Source of the DNA: JBDOQU01 sp039839375
GTDB lineage: Bacteria > Pseudomonadota > Alphaproteobacteria > DSM-16000 > Inquilinaceae
Length of the DNA: 64,000 bases
Assembly (NCBI RefSeq): GCF_039839375.1
Contig: NZ_JBDOQU010000006.1
Span: 124,001 to 188,000, forward strand
Reading direction: 5' to 3'
Shown here: positions 1 through 8,508 of the stretch, in pieces
Numbering within the stretch: position 1 is the stretch's first letter
How the letters are laid out: every line of letters begins with the position of its first letter
Notes under the pieces: generated by a model
Seen by the model: the letters and a program-made list of their open reading frames with translations, nothing else
The model's database searches: none
Told to the model about the DNA's origin: nothing
Position numbers and translations under genes: made by a program

Positions 1-756
1 GATCCGGAGGTCGTCGCCGTCGAGGCGGGTTCGGATATTCGCCTCAGGATCATCAATGGCGCCGCCTCGACGAACTTCACGATCGACCTGGGGGCGCTGG
101 AAGGCAATCTGGTCGCTGTCGATGGAAATCCGGTCGCGCCGCTACGCGGTCGCCAGTTCCCCATCGCCATGGCCCAACGGCTGGACATCGTCCTGACCAT
201 GCCCGCCGAGCGCGCGGCCTGCCCGATCCTTGCCTTGCGCGAGGGCGCGCCGGAGCGCACCGGCCTTATCCTGGCTCCGCGAGGGGCTGCTATCGATCGA
301 CTGCCGCCGATCGGCGAGGAGGACGGCCCGGTCCTCGACCTGGCGCTCGAACGGCAATTGAGCCCGGCCGGTCCGCCGCCGGAGCGTCCAATCGATCGCA
401 CGATCACCGTCGACCTTACCGGCGGCATGGGAAGCTATGTCTGGGGATTGGCGATCGACGGAAGGGATGGAGAGGCGATAGGAGTGGAGGAAGGGGAGCG
501 CGTCGCCTTCCACATCCGGAACCGGACCATGATGTCCCACCCGATGCACCTTCACGGCCATCATTTCAAGGTGACGGCGATCGGCGGCCGGGAGATTGAT
601 GGTCCGATGCGGGATACGGTTCTGGTTCCGGCGATGGAATCGGTGACCGTCGTCTTCGACGCCGATAATCCCGGCAGATGGGCCTTCCACTGCCACAATC
701 TCTACCATATGGCCGCCGGAATGATGACGACGGTCGATTATCAGGGCGTCGGCTGA
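1..756 (+). CDS. Multicopper oxidase, C-terminal part (5' end outside window)
   Basis: Open in frame 1 from base 1, so this is the C-terminal 251 residues of a longer protein. The last domain carries the multicopper oxidase copper ligands: HPMHLHGHHF near base 538 (types 1, 2 and 3 copper) and HCHNLYHMAAGM near base 691 (the HCH-x3-H-x3-GM signature). These cupredoxin-fold enzymes couple one-electron oxidation of Cu(I), Fe(II), Mn(II) or phenolics to reduction of O2, usually in the periplasm. The N-terminal domains and any Tat signal lie upstream of the window, so the substrate class cannot be decided. It converges on an iron-linked imelysin operon, which makes a copper or iron role attractive, but that is inference. 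Confidence 0.93.
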   Translation, partial: DPEVVAVEAGSDIRLRIINGAASTNFTIDLGALEGNLVAVDGNPVAPLRGRQFPIAMAQRLDIVLTMPAERAACPILALREGAPERTGLILAPRGAAIDRLPPIGEEDGPVLDLALERQLSPAGPPPERPIDRTITVDLTGGMGSYVWGLAIDGRDGEAIGVEEGERVAFHIRNRTMMSHPMHLHGHHFKVTAIGGREIDGPMRDTVLVPAMESVTVVFDADNPGRWAFHCHNLYHMAAGMMTTVDYQGVG

Positions 757-808
757 TCCGGATGGTGTCATGGGCGTTATCTCCTCGCCCCTGACGCCTT
801 CCCCTGGA

Positions 809-1927
809 TCAGGCCCGCTCAACCACCGTCATGTGGTTGTCCCACTGATCGGTGGGGTCGAGTTTCCGGGCGATGGGGCGGCTATCGCCGGTGTGGGCGT
901 CGAACAGGCGGACGCCGCCCTGCCCGCTGGAGACGAGGAAGGTCGCCGGTTCCGGCCCGGCCGCGATGCCGCAGCCGTCGGGGATCTCGCCCACCGACAT
1001 CAGCTCGCCCGTCCCCATGTCCCAAAAGACGACACGATCGCCGCGCGGGGCGGAGACGCCGAACACGCGGCCCTCCCGATCGGCCGCGGCGCTGCCGCAA
1101 TAATGCTCCAGCGCCCTCAAGGCCTGGTCCGGCATGTCGAGGAACTGGAAATCGCCGTCCGGACGGCGCAAGCCCACCAGCGGCGGCAGTTCGCTCTCCG
1201 GCCCCTCATACTGCATCGCCACGCCGACGGCCCCATCCCGGCCGATGGCCAGATGCCGCCAGCTCAACTGCCGGAGTTCTACCGGCGGCGCGTCCTTGGC
1301 CAGCAACGCGCCGTCGCGGAGGTCCATATGGACCAGCGACGGCTCCATCGTCGGGATGTTCAGCTTCGCCCGCGGCGCGTCCGGATGGGTCAGGATGCCG
1401 CCATTGGCGACCACCAGCGTATGATCGTCCAGCAGCCTGAGGTCATGCGGGTCGATGCCGTGCGACGGGAATTCCCCCACCCGCTCATAGCCGGCGGCGG
1501 CGTCATAGATGCCGATCATCCCGCGTCCGCCTTCGTAATCATTCTCCGTGGCGTAGAGCAGCCGGCTGTCGCGCGAATAGACGCCATGGCCGAAGAAATG
1601 CCGCCCCGGCACGCTGGCGATCGCCCGGCGGACCGCGCCGCCGCGCCGGTCGATGACCAGCGCCCATGTGCCCGGCCGGCGGGCGAAGATGACGCCGTCG
1701 CCGCCATCGGGCGCGGCGGTGAAGGCATGCCCGCGTTCCGGCAGCGGCAGGTCGAAGGCGACCGTCCCTTCCCCGTCGAAGGCGGTCACGCGGAACCGGC
1801 CGTCCGCATCGGCCTTGGCGTTGACGTAGAGTGTCCCGCCGGCTTCCGCGCCGCCCGCGATGCCGACAGGGATCAGCATGCCGGCCCCGAACCCGGCAAG
1901 CAGGGATCGTCTGGAGAGAGTGACCAT
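809..1927 (-). CDS. DUF1513 family Tat-exported protein
   Basis: About 372 residues. The start is ATG at 1927, whose A is also the last base of the upstream imelysin stop codon (TGATG), indicating translational coupling; the open frame runs further upstream only as antisense to that gene. The N-terminus MVTLSRRSLLAGFGAG followed by a hydrophobic stretch and AEA is a twin-arginine signal peptide (SRRSLL). The rest is Gly-rich beta-propeller-like sequence with no heme or metal motif I can name, for example FGHGVYSRDSRLLYATEND. Proteins of this family commonly sit last in imelysin/di-heme oxidoreductase operons. Its biochemical function is unknown; a role in periplasmic iron handling is inferred from operon position only. 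Confidence 0.85.
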   Translation of the reverse strand: MVTLSRRSLLAGFGAGMLIPVGIAGGAEAGGTLYVNAKADADGRFRVTAFDGEGTVAFDLPLPERGHAFTAAPDGGDGVIFARRPGTWALVIDRRGGAVRRAIASVPGRHFFGHGVYSRDSRLLYATENDYEGGRGMIGIYDAAAGYERVGEFPSHGIDPHDLRLLDDHTLVVANGGILTHPDAPRAKLNIPTMEPSLVHMDLRDGALLAKDAPPVELRQLSWRHLAIGRDGAVGVAMQYEGPESELPPLVGLRRPDGDFQFLDMPDQALRALEHYCGSAAADREGRVFGVSAPRGDRVVFWDMGTGELMSVGEIPDGCGIAAGPEPATFLVSSGQGGVRLFDAHTGDSRPIARKLDPTDQWDNHMTVVERA

Positions 1928-3033
1928 CAGTCGCCATCCATCGCGTTGAATCCGAGCGTCAGGCCCATCGCCACGGTCATACGCTCCTCGATAAGCTGGG
2001 CGATCGCGCCCGCCTCGGTCGCCAGCTTCTCCACCTTCGGCCGCGCCTCGGGATCGGCGACCGCTTCGGCGAGCGGCATGTCGATCGAGGCCGCCGTCGC
2101 CAGCGTCTGCGCGAAGGCGCGGTCGAACAGGTCCGCCAGGTCGGCGTCGCCGGCGATGTCGCGCAGATAGTCGTCGAAACCGAAACCGTCGCCGCCTGTA
2201 TAGAGGTCCTGCGCGGCCTCCAGGTTCAGGACGATGTTTCGGAGCGACCGGCCGCTGCGCCATGATTCCGTCAGCCGGGGTCGGGCGCCGGCGATGTCCT
2301 CTCCCAGCGGCGGGGCCAGCTTCATGTCGGCCGTCACCTCCAGCGCGCCGTGCAGGGCCTGCAGCAGGTCCAGCGACGCCTCCTGGTGATCGTAATAGCG
2401 CAGGCTGTCCTCACCCGGCGTCAGCATCCGGTTCCGGTAGCTGTCCTCGCCCTCGCTCCATTCCCGCGACAGTTCGGCGGACATGCCGGCGATGTTCCCC
2501 GCGATCGCCCGCATGAGGTCGCAACGGAACGGCATGTCCTCGCCGGCCGTCAAGGCGGCCGCCTGCTCCTCATCGAACAGCAGCCGCTCCAACGCCGGAA
2601 AGCCCTGGACGGCGACGCTGGCGTCGATGAACGCGTCCGAGGACAGCGCTGCTTCGTCCGCTTCAGCGAGCATCCCGTCCAGCGCCTCCCCCACATTGCC
2701 GCGCGGGTCCGGCCAGAAGGACAGCCGGAAGCCGCGCATCAGCAGTTCGACCGGGCCGAAGCGGACATGCTGGATGTCCTGCCAGGAATCCATCCCCTCA
2801 TTGAAGGCGACGCGCAGCGCCTCCACATCCGGCGTCGCCCCGGCGGCGCAGGAAGTTTCTACCTCCTCGGCCAAACCCTCGGTCGCGATCGCCAGACGTT
2901 CATATCGCGGCAGGATGTGATGGTCGATCAGCGCCTCGTTCAGCCGGCGATACCCCTCCTGTCCGTCGGCGGCGAAGGCCGCGCCCGCCAGCAGCATCGA
3001 TAGTCCGGCCGCGGCCGGCCCTCGTCCGATCAT
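1927..3033 (-). CDS. Imelysin family periplasmic protein (second copy, variant motif)
   Basis: 368 residues with a Sec-type signal (MIGRGPAAAGLSMLLAGAAFA, cleavage near residue 21). The sequence is mostly helical and matches the imelysin/IrpA fold, with WQDIQHVRFGP near residue 84 and LRYYDHQEASLDLLQALHG further on. Where imelysins have GxHxxE this protein has GFPALE at residues 144-149, so His is replaced by Pro. Imelysins are iron-regulated periplasmic or outer-membrane proteins; early claims of insulin-cleaving metallopeptidase activity are not generally supported, and iron binding or transport is the current view. It is the third gene of the operon, 26 bases after the di-heme gene and overlapping DUF1513 by one base. 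Confidence 0.88.
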   Translation of the reverse strand: MIGRGPAAAGLSMLLAGAAFAADGQEGYRRLNEALIDHHILPRYERLAIATEGLAEEVETSCAAGATPDVEALRVAFNEGMDSWQDIQHVRFGPVELLMRGFRLSFWPDPRGNVGEALDGMLAEADEAALSSDAFIDASVAVQGFPALERLLFDEEQAAALTAGEDMPFRCDLMRAIAGNIAGMSAELSREWSEGEDSYRNRMLTPGEDSLRYYDHQEASLDLLQALHGALEVTADMKLAPPLGEDIAGARPRLTESWRSGRSLRNIVLNLEAAQDLYTGGDGFGFDDYLRDIAGDADLADLFDRAFAQTLATAASIDMPLAEAVADPEARPKVEKLATEAGAIAQLIEERMTVAMGLTLGFNAMDGD

Positions 3034-3059
3034 CTCTCGTCCTTTCGGTCCCCGCCCGT

Positions 3060-4547
3060 CTAAAGCGAATTCAGGAAGGCGAGCAGCGCCCGCCTTTCGT
3101 TGGCATCCATGGCGACGACGCGGTCGCGGGCCGCCCGCGCCTCGCCGCCATGCCAGAGGATCGCCTCCAGCAGGTTCCGAGCGCGGCCGTCATGAAGGAA
3201 GAAGGTATGGCCGTTCACCGTCTCCGTCAGCCCGATGCCCCAGAGCGGCGGCGTCCGCCATTCCCGCCCCGTCGCCACCCCGTCCGGCCGATGGTCGGCG
3301 AGCCCTTCCCCCATATCGTGCAGCAGCATGTCGGTATAGGGCCAGATAAGCTGGAACGATTGTTCGGGATGTGTCTCGTCGCGGCGGGTGACGTACTTCG
3401 GCACATGACAGCCGATGCAGCCGACCTCGTAGAAAAGCTCCTTGCCCGCCAGCACCTGGGCGTCGTCGATGTCTCGGCGCATCGGCACGGCGAGGTTGCG
3501 CGAATAGAAGACGACCAGATCGAACATCTCGTCCGGCACCTCCACCTCGCCATATTGCGGCTGGACGCCGTCGATGGCGGCGCGGCAGGCGGGCTGGGCT
3601 ATCGTGCAGTCGCCGAAGGCGGCCGGCGCGATCCTGGTCGAAAGGCCCATATCGCCGGAAAAGGCGTGCGCCGCCTGCTGGCGGATCGAAGGCTCTCCAG
3701 CCTTCCAGCCGAAGCGGCCCAGCGCGACCTCTCCCGCCTCCACGTCCCAGACCCGGTTGGGACGGCCGGAGATGCCGTCGCCGTCAGAATCCTCCGGATC
3801 GGCATGGGCCAGTATGTCGGTTTCGTCCACCGCCTCCAGCAACCCCAGCCCGATCATGGGCGGAGCGACGCGCGCTGATAGCATCACCTCCGGATGCATC
3901 GTGCCGTAGGCGAGGTCTTCGAAGGAATAGGTTGGGCGGCGTAGATGGACGATCTCCCCGTCCGACAGCTCGACCGGAAATTCCTCATACTCGATGACCA
4001 GCCGCCCTTCCCCGGAATGTCCCTGGATCGAGAGGTCCTGGAACTGGCCGCCATAGGTAGGTTCGGGGATCGAGAGGAGGCGATGGGAGGCAAGGGCGGC
4101 CCGCTCCGCCTCCGTTTCCGGCGGAACGCTGATGCGCACCAGCATGGACCCGCCCGCCCCGTCGCCGGGCGCCGGCGGGTGACCGCGCCCGTCCTTCAAA
4201 TGGCAGGATTGGCAGGCCCGCGCGTTGAACAGCGGTCCCAGCCCGTCCGACGAGGCGGTCGAGGCGGGGGAGGAAACCCACATCTTCCGGAAGATGCCGT
4301 TGCCGACGCTGAAATTGAGCTCCCGGTCGAAGCTCATATTGGCCGAAGGCTCGGAAAAGGCGTCGATCGTGGGCGCGCGCATCAGCGTCGCCGCCCCGGC
4401 CGGCCGGGATTCATACTGCTCCGCCGCCGTGAAATCCTCCGTCGGCCGGGTCACCGCGGCGATCCGCGCCTCCTCGTCGCCCCCGGCCAGGACGGAACCC
4501 AGGCCGAGGACGAGCGAGAAGGGAACCAGGAGCGCGTATTTCCACAT
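3060..4547 (-). CDS. Di-heme c-type oxidoreductase (COG3488/DUF1111 family)
   Basis: 495 residues with a signal peptide (hydrophobic residues 5-21, then AGG). Two c-type heme attachment sites are visible: CQSCH at residues 112-116 and CIGCH at 377-381. The length and the motifs LFNARACQSCHLKDGRGH and RTPPLWGIGL match the 'di-heme oxidoreductase' (thiol oxidoreductase-like) family, which is related to bacterial cytochrome c peroxidases. The protein should be periplasmic and needs cytochrome c maturation. It lies 29 bases downstream of irpA and 26 bases upstream of the second imelysin, so it is an internal operon gene. Such enzymes recur with imelysins under iron control; an Fe(II)/Fe(III) redox step is plausible but not shown. 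Confidence 0.9.
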   Translation of the reverse strand: MWKYALLVPFSLVLGLGSVLAGGDEEARIAAVTRPTEDFTAAEQYESRPAGAATLMRAPTIDAFSEPSANMSFDRELNFSVGNGIFRKMWVSSPASTASSDGLGPLFNARACQSCHLKDGRGHPPAPGDGAGGSMLVRISVPPETEAERAALASHRLLSIPEPTYGGQFQDLSIQGHSGEGRLVIEYEEFPVELSDGEIVHLRRPTYSFEDLAYGTMHPEVMLSARVAPPMIGLGLLEAVDETDILAHADPEDSDGDGISGRPNRVWDVEAGEVALGRFGWKAGEPSIRQQAAHAFSGDMGLSTRIAPAAFGDCTIAQPACRAAIDGVQPQYGEVEVPDEMFDLVVFYSRNLAVPMRRDIDDAQVLAGKELFYEVGCIGCHVPKYVTRRDETHPEQSFQLIWPYTDMLLHDMGEGLADHRPDGVATGREWRTPPLWGIGLTETVNGHTFFLHDGRARNLLEAILWHGGEARAARDRVVAMDANERRALLAFLNSL

Positions 4548-4576
4548 TGCAGGACAGCCGCCGGAGCGGCCGCCGC

Positions 4577-5851
4577 TTACTGGAAGACAGCTGCCGGATC
4601 GTCGAGGCTGTCGGAGCCTTCGAAGGCGATCGGCTGGATCTCCAGCACCGCGACGATCCGCTCGATCGCAAGGGTCTGGTCGGTCAGCGCGTCGATCACG
4701 TCCTGGACCACCGCGTTGCCCTCAGGATTGTCCGGCCCGATCATCTGGTCATAGGCCTCCACCGTCTCCGCCCGCTCCACCAGCGTGTCGGCGGCGGCGA
4801 GGGTGGCGTCCAGCTTGGACTCCATCTCCTCGTTCAGGTCGGGATCGACGGTGGCGACCAGGTCCGACAGGCTGGGGCCGGAAACTTCCGTGCCGTCCAC
4901 GCGGGTATAGCTGCCGCGATAGACGTTCGCCATGCCGAGGATGTCGTAATAGTGGGAGTTGTGGGTGTTGTCGGAGAAGCAGTCATGCTCCTCCTCCGGA
5001 TCGTTGAGCAGCAGGCCCAGCTTCATCCGCTCGCCCGCCAGTTCGCCATAGGAGAGGCTGCCCAGCCCGGTCAGCATGGCGGTCAGGCCGGCATTCGGCT
5101 CGCCTTCCAGAAGCGCCGTCCGCGCCTCGCCGCCCTGTGCCCACTGCTCCGTCATCCACTCCAGATCGTCGATCATCAGTTCCGTCGCCGTCAGAAGATA
5201 CTCGGCGCGGCGATCGCAGTTTCCGTTGGTGCAGTTCTCGGTATCGTAGTCGCTGGCCGGACGGTCGCCCGAGCCGGGGCCGGTGCCGTTCAAATCCTGG
5301 CCCCACAGCAGGAATTCGATCGCGTGATAGCCGGTCGCGACATTCGACTCCACCGCGTCGATCTCGTGCAGCCCTTCGGCCAGCAGTTCCTTGGTGATCT
5401 CCGTCGCGTCGACGGTCCCGCCGCCATATTCGATGGTCGGGCTGGCGATGACGTTGGCGACATAGAGCGGGTTGCTGTCGGACGCCGTGCCGTAGGAGGC
5501 GTCGACATAATCGATCAGCCCCTCATCCAGCGGCCAGGCGTTCACCTTGCCTTCCCAATCGTCGACCACGGCGTTGCCGAACCGGTAGGCTTCCGTCTGC
5601 TGATAGGGGACACGCGCCGCCAGCCAGGCTTCCCGCGCGGCGGCGAGAGTCTCATCGGTCGGGTCGGCGATAAGAGCCGAAACGGCGTCTTCCAGCGCAT
5701 TGGCCGTGATCAGCGAATCCTCATACGCGGCATGGGCGATGTCCGCATAGGTTTCCAGGATGGCGGCCTTGTCGGGCGCTGTCTGGGCCATGGCGGCTGA
5801 GGCCGCGAAGCCGCCGATCGCCGTCATGGTGAGGAATGCGCGTGAATTCAT
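4577..5851 (-). CDS. irpA: Imelysin family iron-regulated protein
   Basis: 424 residues. ATG at 5851 is chosen because it gives a clean signal peptide (MNSRAFLTMTAIGGFAASAA, cleavage at AMA-QT); the open frame continues upstream only through the promoter. The imelysin motif GxHxxE is intact as GYHAIE at residues 174-179, followed by FLLWGQDL. Further typical blocks are WPLDEGLIDYVD and the NCDRRAEYLLTATELM segment. It is the first gene of a four-gene leftward operon (imelysin, di-heme oxidoreductase, imelysin, DUF1513). A Fur-type palindrome sits inside its promoter, so iron repression is likely. The product is expected in the periplasm or on the outer membrane, probably binding iron. Confidence 0.92.
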   Translation of the reverse strand: MNSRAFLTMTAIGGFAASAAMAQTAPDKAAILETYADIAHAAYEDSLITANALEDAVSALIADPTDETLAAAREAWLAARVPYQQTEAYRFGNAVVDDWEGKVNAWPLDEGLIDYVDASYGTASDSNPLYVANVIASPTIEYGGGTVDATEITKELLAEGLHEIDAVESNVATGYHAIEFLLWGQDLNGTGPGSGDRPASDYDTENCTNGNCDRRAEYLLTATELMIDDLEWMTEQWAQGGEARTALLEGEPNAGLTAMLTGLGSLSYGELAGERMKLGLLLNDPEEEHDCFSDNTHNSHYYDILGMANVYRGSYTRVDGTEVSGPSLSDLVATVDPDLNEEMESKLDATLAAADTLVERAETVEAYDQMIGPDNPEGNAVVQDVIDALTDQTLAIERIVAVLEIQPIAFEGSDSLDDPAAVFQ

Positions 5852-5891
5852 TGGAGCCCCCGATTTTTTGGTGGAACGATCGTTCGGGGGG

Positions 5892-5920
5892 ACCATAGCG
5901 CGAGTGAAAATGACTCGCAA
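5892..5920 (-). promoter_or_regulatory. Promoter of the imelysin operon
   Basis: On the minus strand TTGCGA (5920-5915) is separated by exactly 17 bases from TATGGT (5897-5892), a good sigma70-type match, about 40 bases upstream of the irpA ATG. The spacer contains most of the Fur-like palindrome at 5900-5918. Confidence 0.6.
5900..5918. promoter_or_regulatory. Fur-type box in the irpA promoter
   Basis: Perfect inverted repeat GCGAGT-n7-ACTCGC (19 bp) with an A/T-rich centre (GAAAATG). It matches the size and layout of Fur boxes and overlaps the -35/-10 spacer, consistent with repression when iron is replete. A second perfect palindrome, GAACGATCGTTC at 5874-5885, lies between the promoter and the gene; its role is unknown. 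Confidence 0.6.
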
Positions 5921-5940
5921 CAAATGCCGCTTATGACTCC

Positions 5941-6768
5941 CTAAAGAAGGTCCGGCGACAGCACGCCCCGGAAGCTGGTGGCGACGGGCCCGGTCATCAG
6001 GACGTGTCCATCCTCCTCCCGCCAGAGGATATCCAGCGACCCGCCATCCAGCACCACCTCCACGGCCCGGCCGGTGACGCCGCGCCGGACGGCCGCGACG
6101 GCGACGGCGCAGGCACCCGTCCCGCAGGCTTGCGTGATGCCGACGCCGCGCTCCCACACCCGCATCCGCAGGCGGTCGGGACCCAGCGCATGGACCATTT
6201 CGATATTCGCGCGTTCGGGGAAGAAGGGGTGGGTCTCCAGTGCCGGCCCCACCTGCTCCAGCGCCACCGCCTCCGCGTCGGGCACGAAGAAGACGGCGTG
6301 CGGGTTGCCCATGTTGACGCCGACAGGGTCACTCAGCCCGTCAAGGCTGACAGGCATATTGAGCGTGTCACACGCCTCGGCGGTTGGGATATCCCGCCAG
6401 TCCAGACGGGCCGGCCCCATATCGACCGTGACCCCCCGTTCATCCGCGGCGCATTCCAGGAGCCCCGACGCCGTATCGATGCGCGCGGTCCTTGCCCCCT
6501 TCTCCGCCATCACCAGCGAGGCGACGCAACGGCTGGCGTTGCCGCAGGCCGAAACTTCCCCGCCATCGGCGTTGCGGATGCGCATGAAGAGATCGGCGCC
6601 GTCGGCGGACGGCTCCATCACGATAAGCTGGTCGAACCCCACCCCCAGCCGCCGGTCGGCGATCGCCCTCACGGCGGTCTCGGTCAGCGCGATCGGCCGT
6701 TCGCGGGCGTCCAGCACGACGAAGTCGTTGCCCAGCCCGTGCATCTTGAGGAAGGGAAGCGGTTCCAT
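5941..6768 (-). CDS. dapF: Diaminopimelate epimerase
   Basis: 275 residues from ATG at 6768 (MEPLPFLKMHGLGNDFVV); the frame could extend 17 codons but the family begins at this point. It interconverts LL- and meso-diaminopimelate for lysine and peptidoglycan synthesis in the cytosol. Both catalytic cysteines are visible: SACGNASRC in the N-terminal half and TQACGTGACA in the C-terminal half, each in the classical DapF context, plus the GNPHAV motif. The length is normal. It reads leftward toward the irpA promoter, so transcription may run into it unless terminated in the 89-base gap. Confidence 0.97.
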   Translation of the reverse strand: MEPLPFLKMHGLGNDFVVLDARERPIALTETAVRAIADRRLGVGFDQLIVMEPSADGADLFMRIRNADGGEVSACGNASRCVASLVMAEKGARTARIDTASGLLECAADERGVTVDMGPARLDWRDIPTAEACDTLNMPVSLDGLSDPVGVNMGNPHAVFFVPDAEAVALEQVGPALETHPFFPERANIEMVHALGPDRLRMRVWERGVGITQACGTGACAVAVAAVRRGVTGRAVEVVLDGGSLDILWREEDGHVLMTGPVATSFRGVLSPDLL

Positions 6769-6843
6769 GGAAGGATATATAGAAGCGCCGCCCACCAATC
6801 GTCCATGGGGGGCGTCCATGGGGCGATGCTTCCGCCTGCCGCC

Positions 6844-8190
6844 CTATGCCCGGCGGAAGCCCACGGCGCTGGACAGGTCGGCGTCGTCGAACCGGCAATC
6901 GTCCAGGCGCGCGCCGGTGAAATCGACGCCTTGAAGATTGGCCCCACACAGATTGGCGCGGCGGAGGTCGGCATTCGTCAGGGACGCGCCCTGAAGCTGC
7001 GCGTCGGTCAGGTCGGCCTCCGCCAGATTAGCGCCGTTCATCCGGGCGCGGGTCAGGTTCGCCTGCCAGACGAAGGCGGTCGGCCCCGCGATCTCCACCG
7101 GCGCCAGGCGCGCGCGGCGCAGATCCGCGCCCGCCAGCGACGCCCGCTGCAGATTGGCGCCGCGAAGGTCCGCTCCAGCCAGATCCGCGCCGCGAAGGTC
7201 GGCCATGGAAAGGTCGGCCATCGCCAGGGCAGCCCGGCGCAAGGACGCCTTGCCCAGCGAGACCGAGCGCAGGATCGCCGCCGCGAGGTTACGCCCCGAC
7301 AGGTCGCAGGAAGTCAGATTGACCTCCGACAGATCGGCGCGTTCGCCCTCCTTGCCGTTGGACGCGACCCAGGTCGCGTGGGAGCGCAGGATGTCGTCCA
7401 GCGGCCGACGCAGCGATTCGAACGCCTTGGACACGCGGGCGTTGGTCGTGTCCGCGCCGGAGATCGCACCGGAATCGTAGATCGCGCCGATCAGGTCGGC
7501 GTTCGACAGGTTGGTGCGATAGACCTTCGCGCCCGACAGGTCCGCCCCGCTCAACACCGCGCCGGACAGATTGGCCTCCGTCAGGTCCGCGCCCTCCAGG
7601 ATGCAGCCGGTGAGGTCGGAGTTCGAGAGGTTGGTCCGGATCAGCTTCGCGTCGCGCAAGATCGAATCCGTCAAATCCGTCTGCATGACGAAGGCGTTGG
7701 CCAGCTTGGCCCGCGTCAAATTGGCGTTGTTGACCTTCGCGCAGGTCAGTTCGGTGATGTTGATGTCGAAGCTGATCGGCTTCAGTTCCCCGTCATTGCC
7801 GGGCGTCACGATCACGCCGTCGCGCAGGTCGGTGTCGATCATCGTCGCGCCGGTCAGGACGGCGCCGCGCAGGCACGCCCCCCGCAGGTCCGCGCCCGTC
7901 AGTTCCGCATTGCTGAGGTTGGAAAGCCTGAGATCCGCGCCGTAGAGGTTGGTCCCCGTCAGCAGTGCCCCGACCAGCCGCGCGCCGTACAGCCGCGCGC
8001 CCGAAAGGTCGGCGTCCCTGAAATCGCGCCCGGAAAGATCAAGATGGGAAAGGTCGTGCAGCCGCAGCCGCGCCCGACTTCCGCCCTTCCGCTGGAGGAA
8101 CAGCGCATGTTCGCGCGCCAGGCCGTCCAGTTCCTGCTGCGATACTGAACGGCGGTGGGGAGCCGGGGTGTCGAGGCTCGAGGGGGGCAT
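6844..8190 (-). CDS. Pentapeptide-repeat protein
   Basis: 448 residues from ATG at 8190 (MPPSSLDTPAP); a 26-codon extension would need a TTG start. Most of the protein is tandem A(D/N)LxX pentapeptides, which fold as a right-handed quadrilateral beta-helix. There are two repeat blocks, each introduced by a similar helical cap: residues near 30-55 (LAREHALFLQRKGGSRARL) and a mid-protein cap (ILRSHATWVASNGKEGERADL). A short non-repeat insert (VIVTPGNDGELKPISFDIN) interrupts block one. No signal peptide or transmembrane segment is seen, so it is probably cytosolic. Some family members mimic DNA and protect gyrase, but nothing here identifies a target. Confidence 0.9.
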   Translation of the reverse strand: MPPSSLDTPAPHRRSVSQQELDGLAREHALFLQRKGGSRARLRLHDLSHLDLSGRDFRDADLSGARLYGARLVGALLTGTNLYGADLRLSNLSNAELTGADLRGACLRGAVLTGATMIDTDLRDGVIVTPGNDGELKPISFDINITELTCAKVNNANLTRAKLANAFVMQTDLTDSILRDAKLIRTNLSNSDLTGCILEGADLTEANLSGAVLSGADLSGAKVYRTNLSNADLIGAIYDSGAISGADTTNARVSKAFESLRRPLDDILRSHATWVASNGKEGERADLSEVNLTSCDLSGRNLAAAILRSVSLGKASLRRAALAMADLSMADLRGADLAGADLRGANLQRASLAGADLRRARLAPVEIAGPTAFVWQANLTRARMNGANLAEADLTDAQLQGASLTNADLRRANLCGANLQGVDFTGARLDDCRFDDADLSSAVGFRRA

Positions 8191-8508
8191 CGGGAACTCA
8201 TTCGGATAGCGGCGCGGGAATAACGACGTATGTCGCTCCAGTAGGCCCGCCAAATGGTTAAGGAACAATATCCGGGCGTTCGATTTACCTGTGGCATTCC
8301 TGTGACACAGGCGTCGCGGAATGCCGCGATTGACTCAAGGCCATCCCCCGCCTAATGTCCGCGCCGATCCAGCACCAGCGGGGGCCGCGAGGCTTCCATC
8401 AAGTGCAACGCCCAAGGGTGTCCGCCGGTCCGCGAGTTTCGCGCACTGGCGCTTTTACGTTTGGGCCGGATCAGACGGATCAACAGGGCGACCTTCGGGA
8501 GCCGGGGC
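8191..8508. other. Divergent intergenic region between the pentapeptide gene and ffh
   Basis: 318 bases without a supported gene. It holds the probable ffh promoter at 8330-8358 and presumably the leftward promoter of the pentapeptide-repeat gene, which I cannot locate with confidence. No repeat or RNA gene is recognised. Confidence 0.6.
8330..8358 (+). promoter_or_regulatory. Probable ffh-operon promoter
   Basis: TTGACT (8330-8335), a 17-base spacer and TAATGT (8353-8358) form a near-consensus sigma70 promoter. It lies about 150 bases upstream of the ffh ATG in a divergent intergenic region. Confidence 0.55.

Noticed and set aside
770..2170. Long rightward open frame opposite DUF1513
   Set aside because: Low-complexity Arg/Ala/His composition with no domain; the leftward frame has a Tat signal and operon coupling.
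4547..5800. Long rightward open frame opposite irpA
   Set aside because: Antisense shadow; the leftward frame carries the imelysin motif and a signal peptide.
8191..8268. N-terminal extension of the pentapeptide protein
   Set aside because: It needs a TTG start with no ribosome binding site, and the added residues do not look like repeat or signal sequence.
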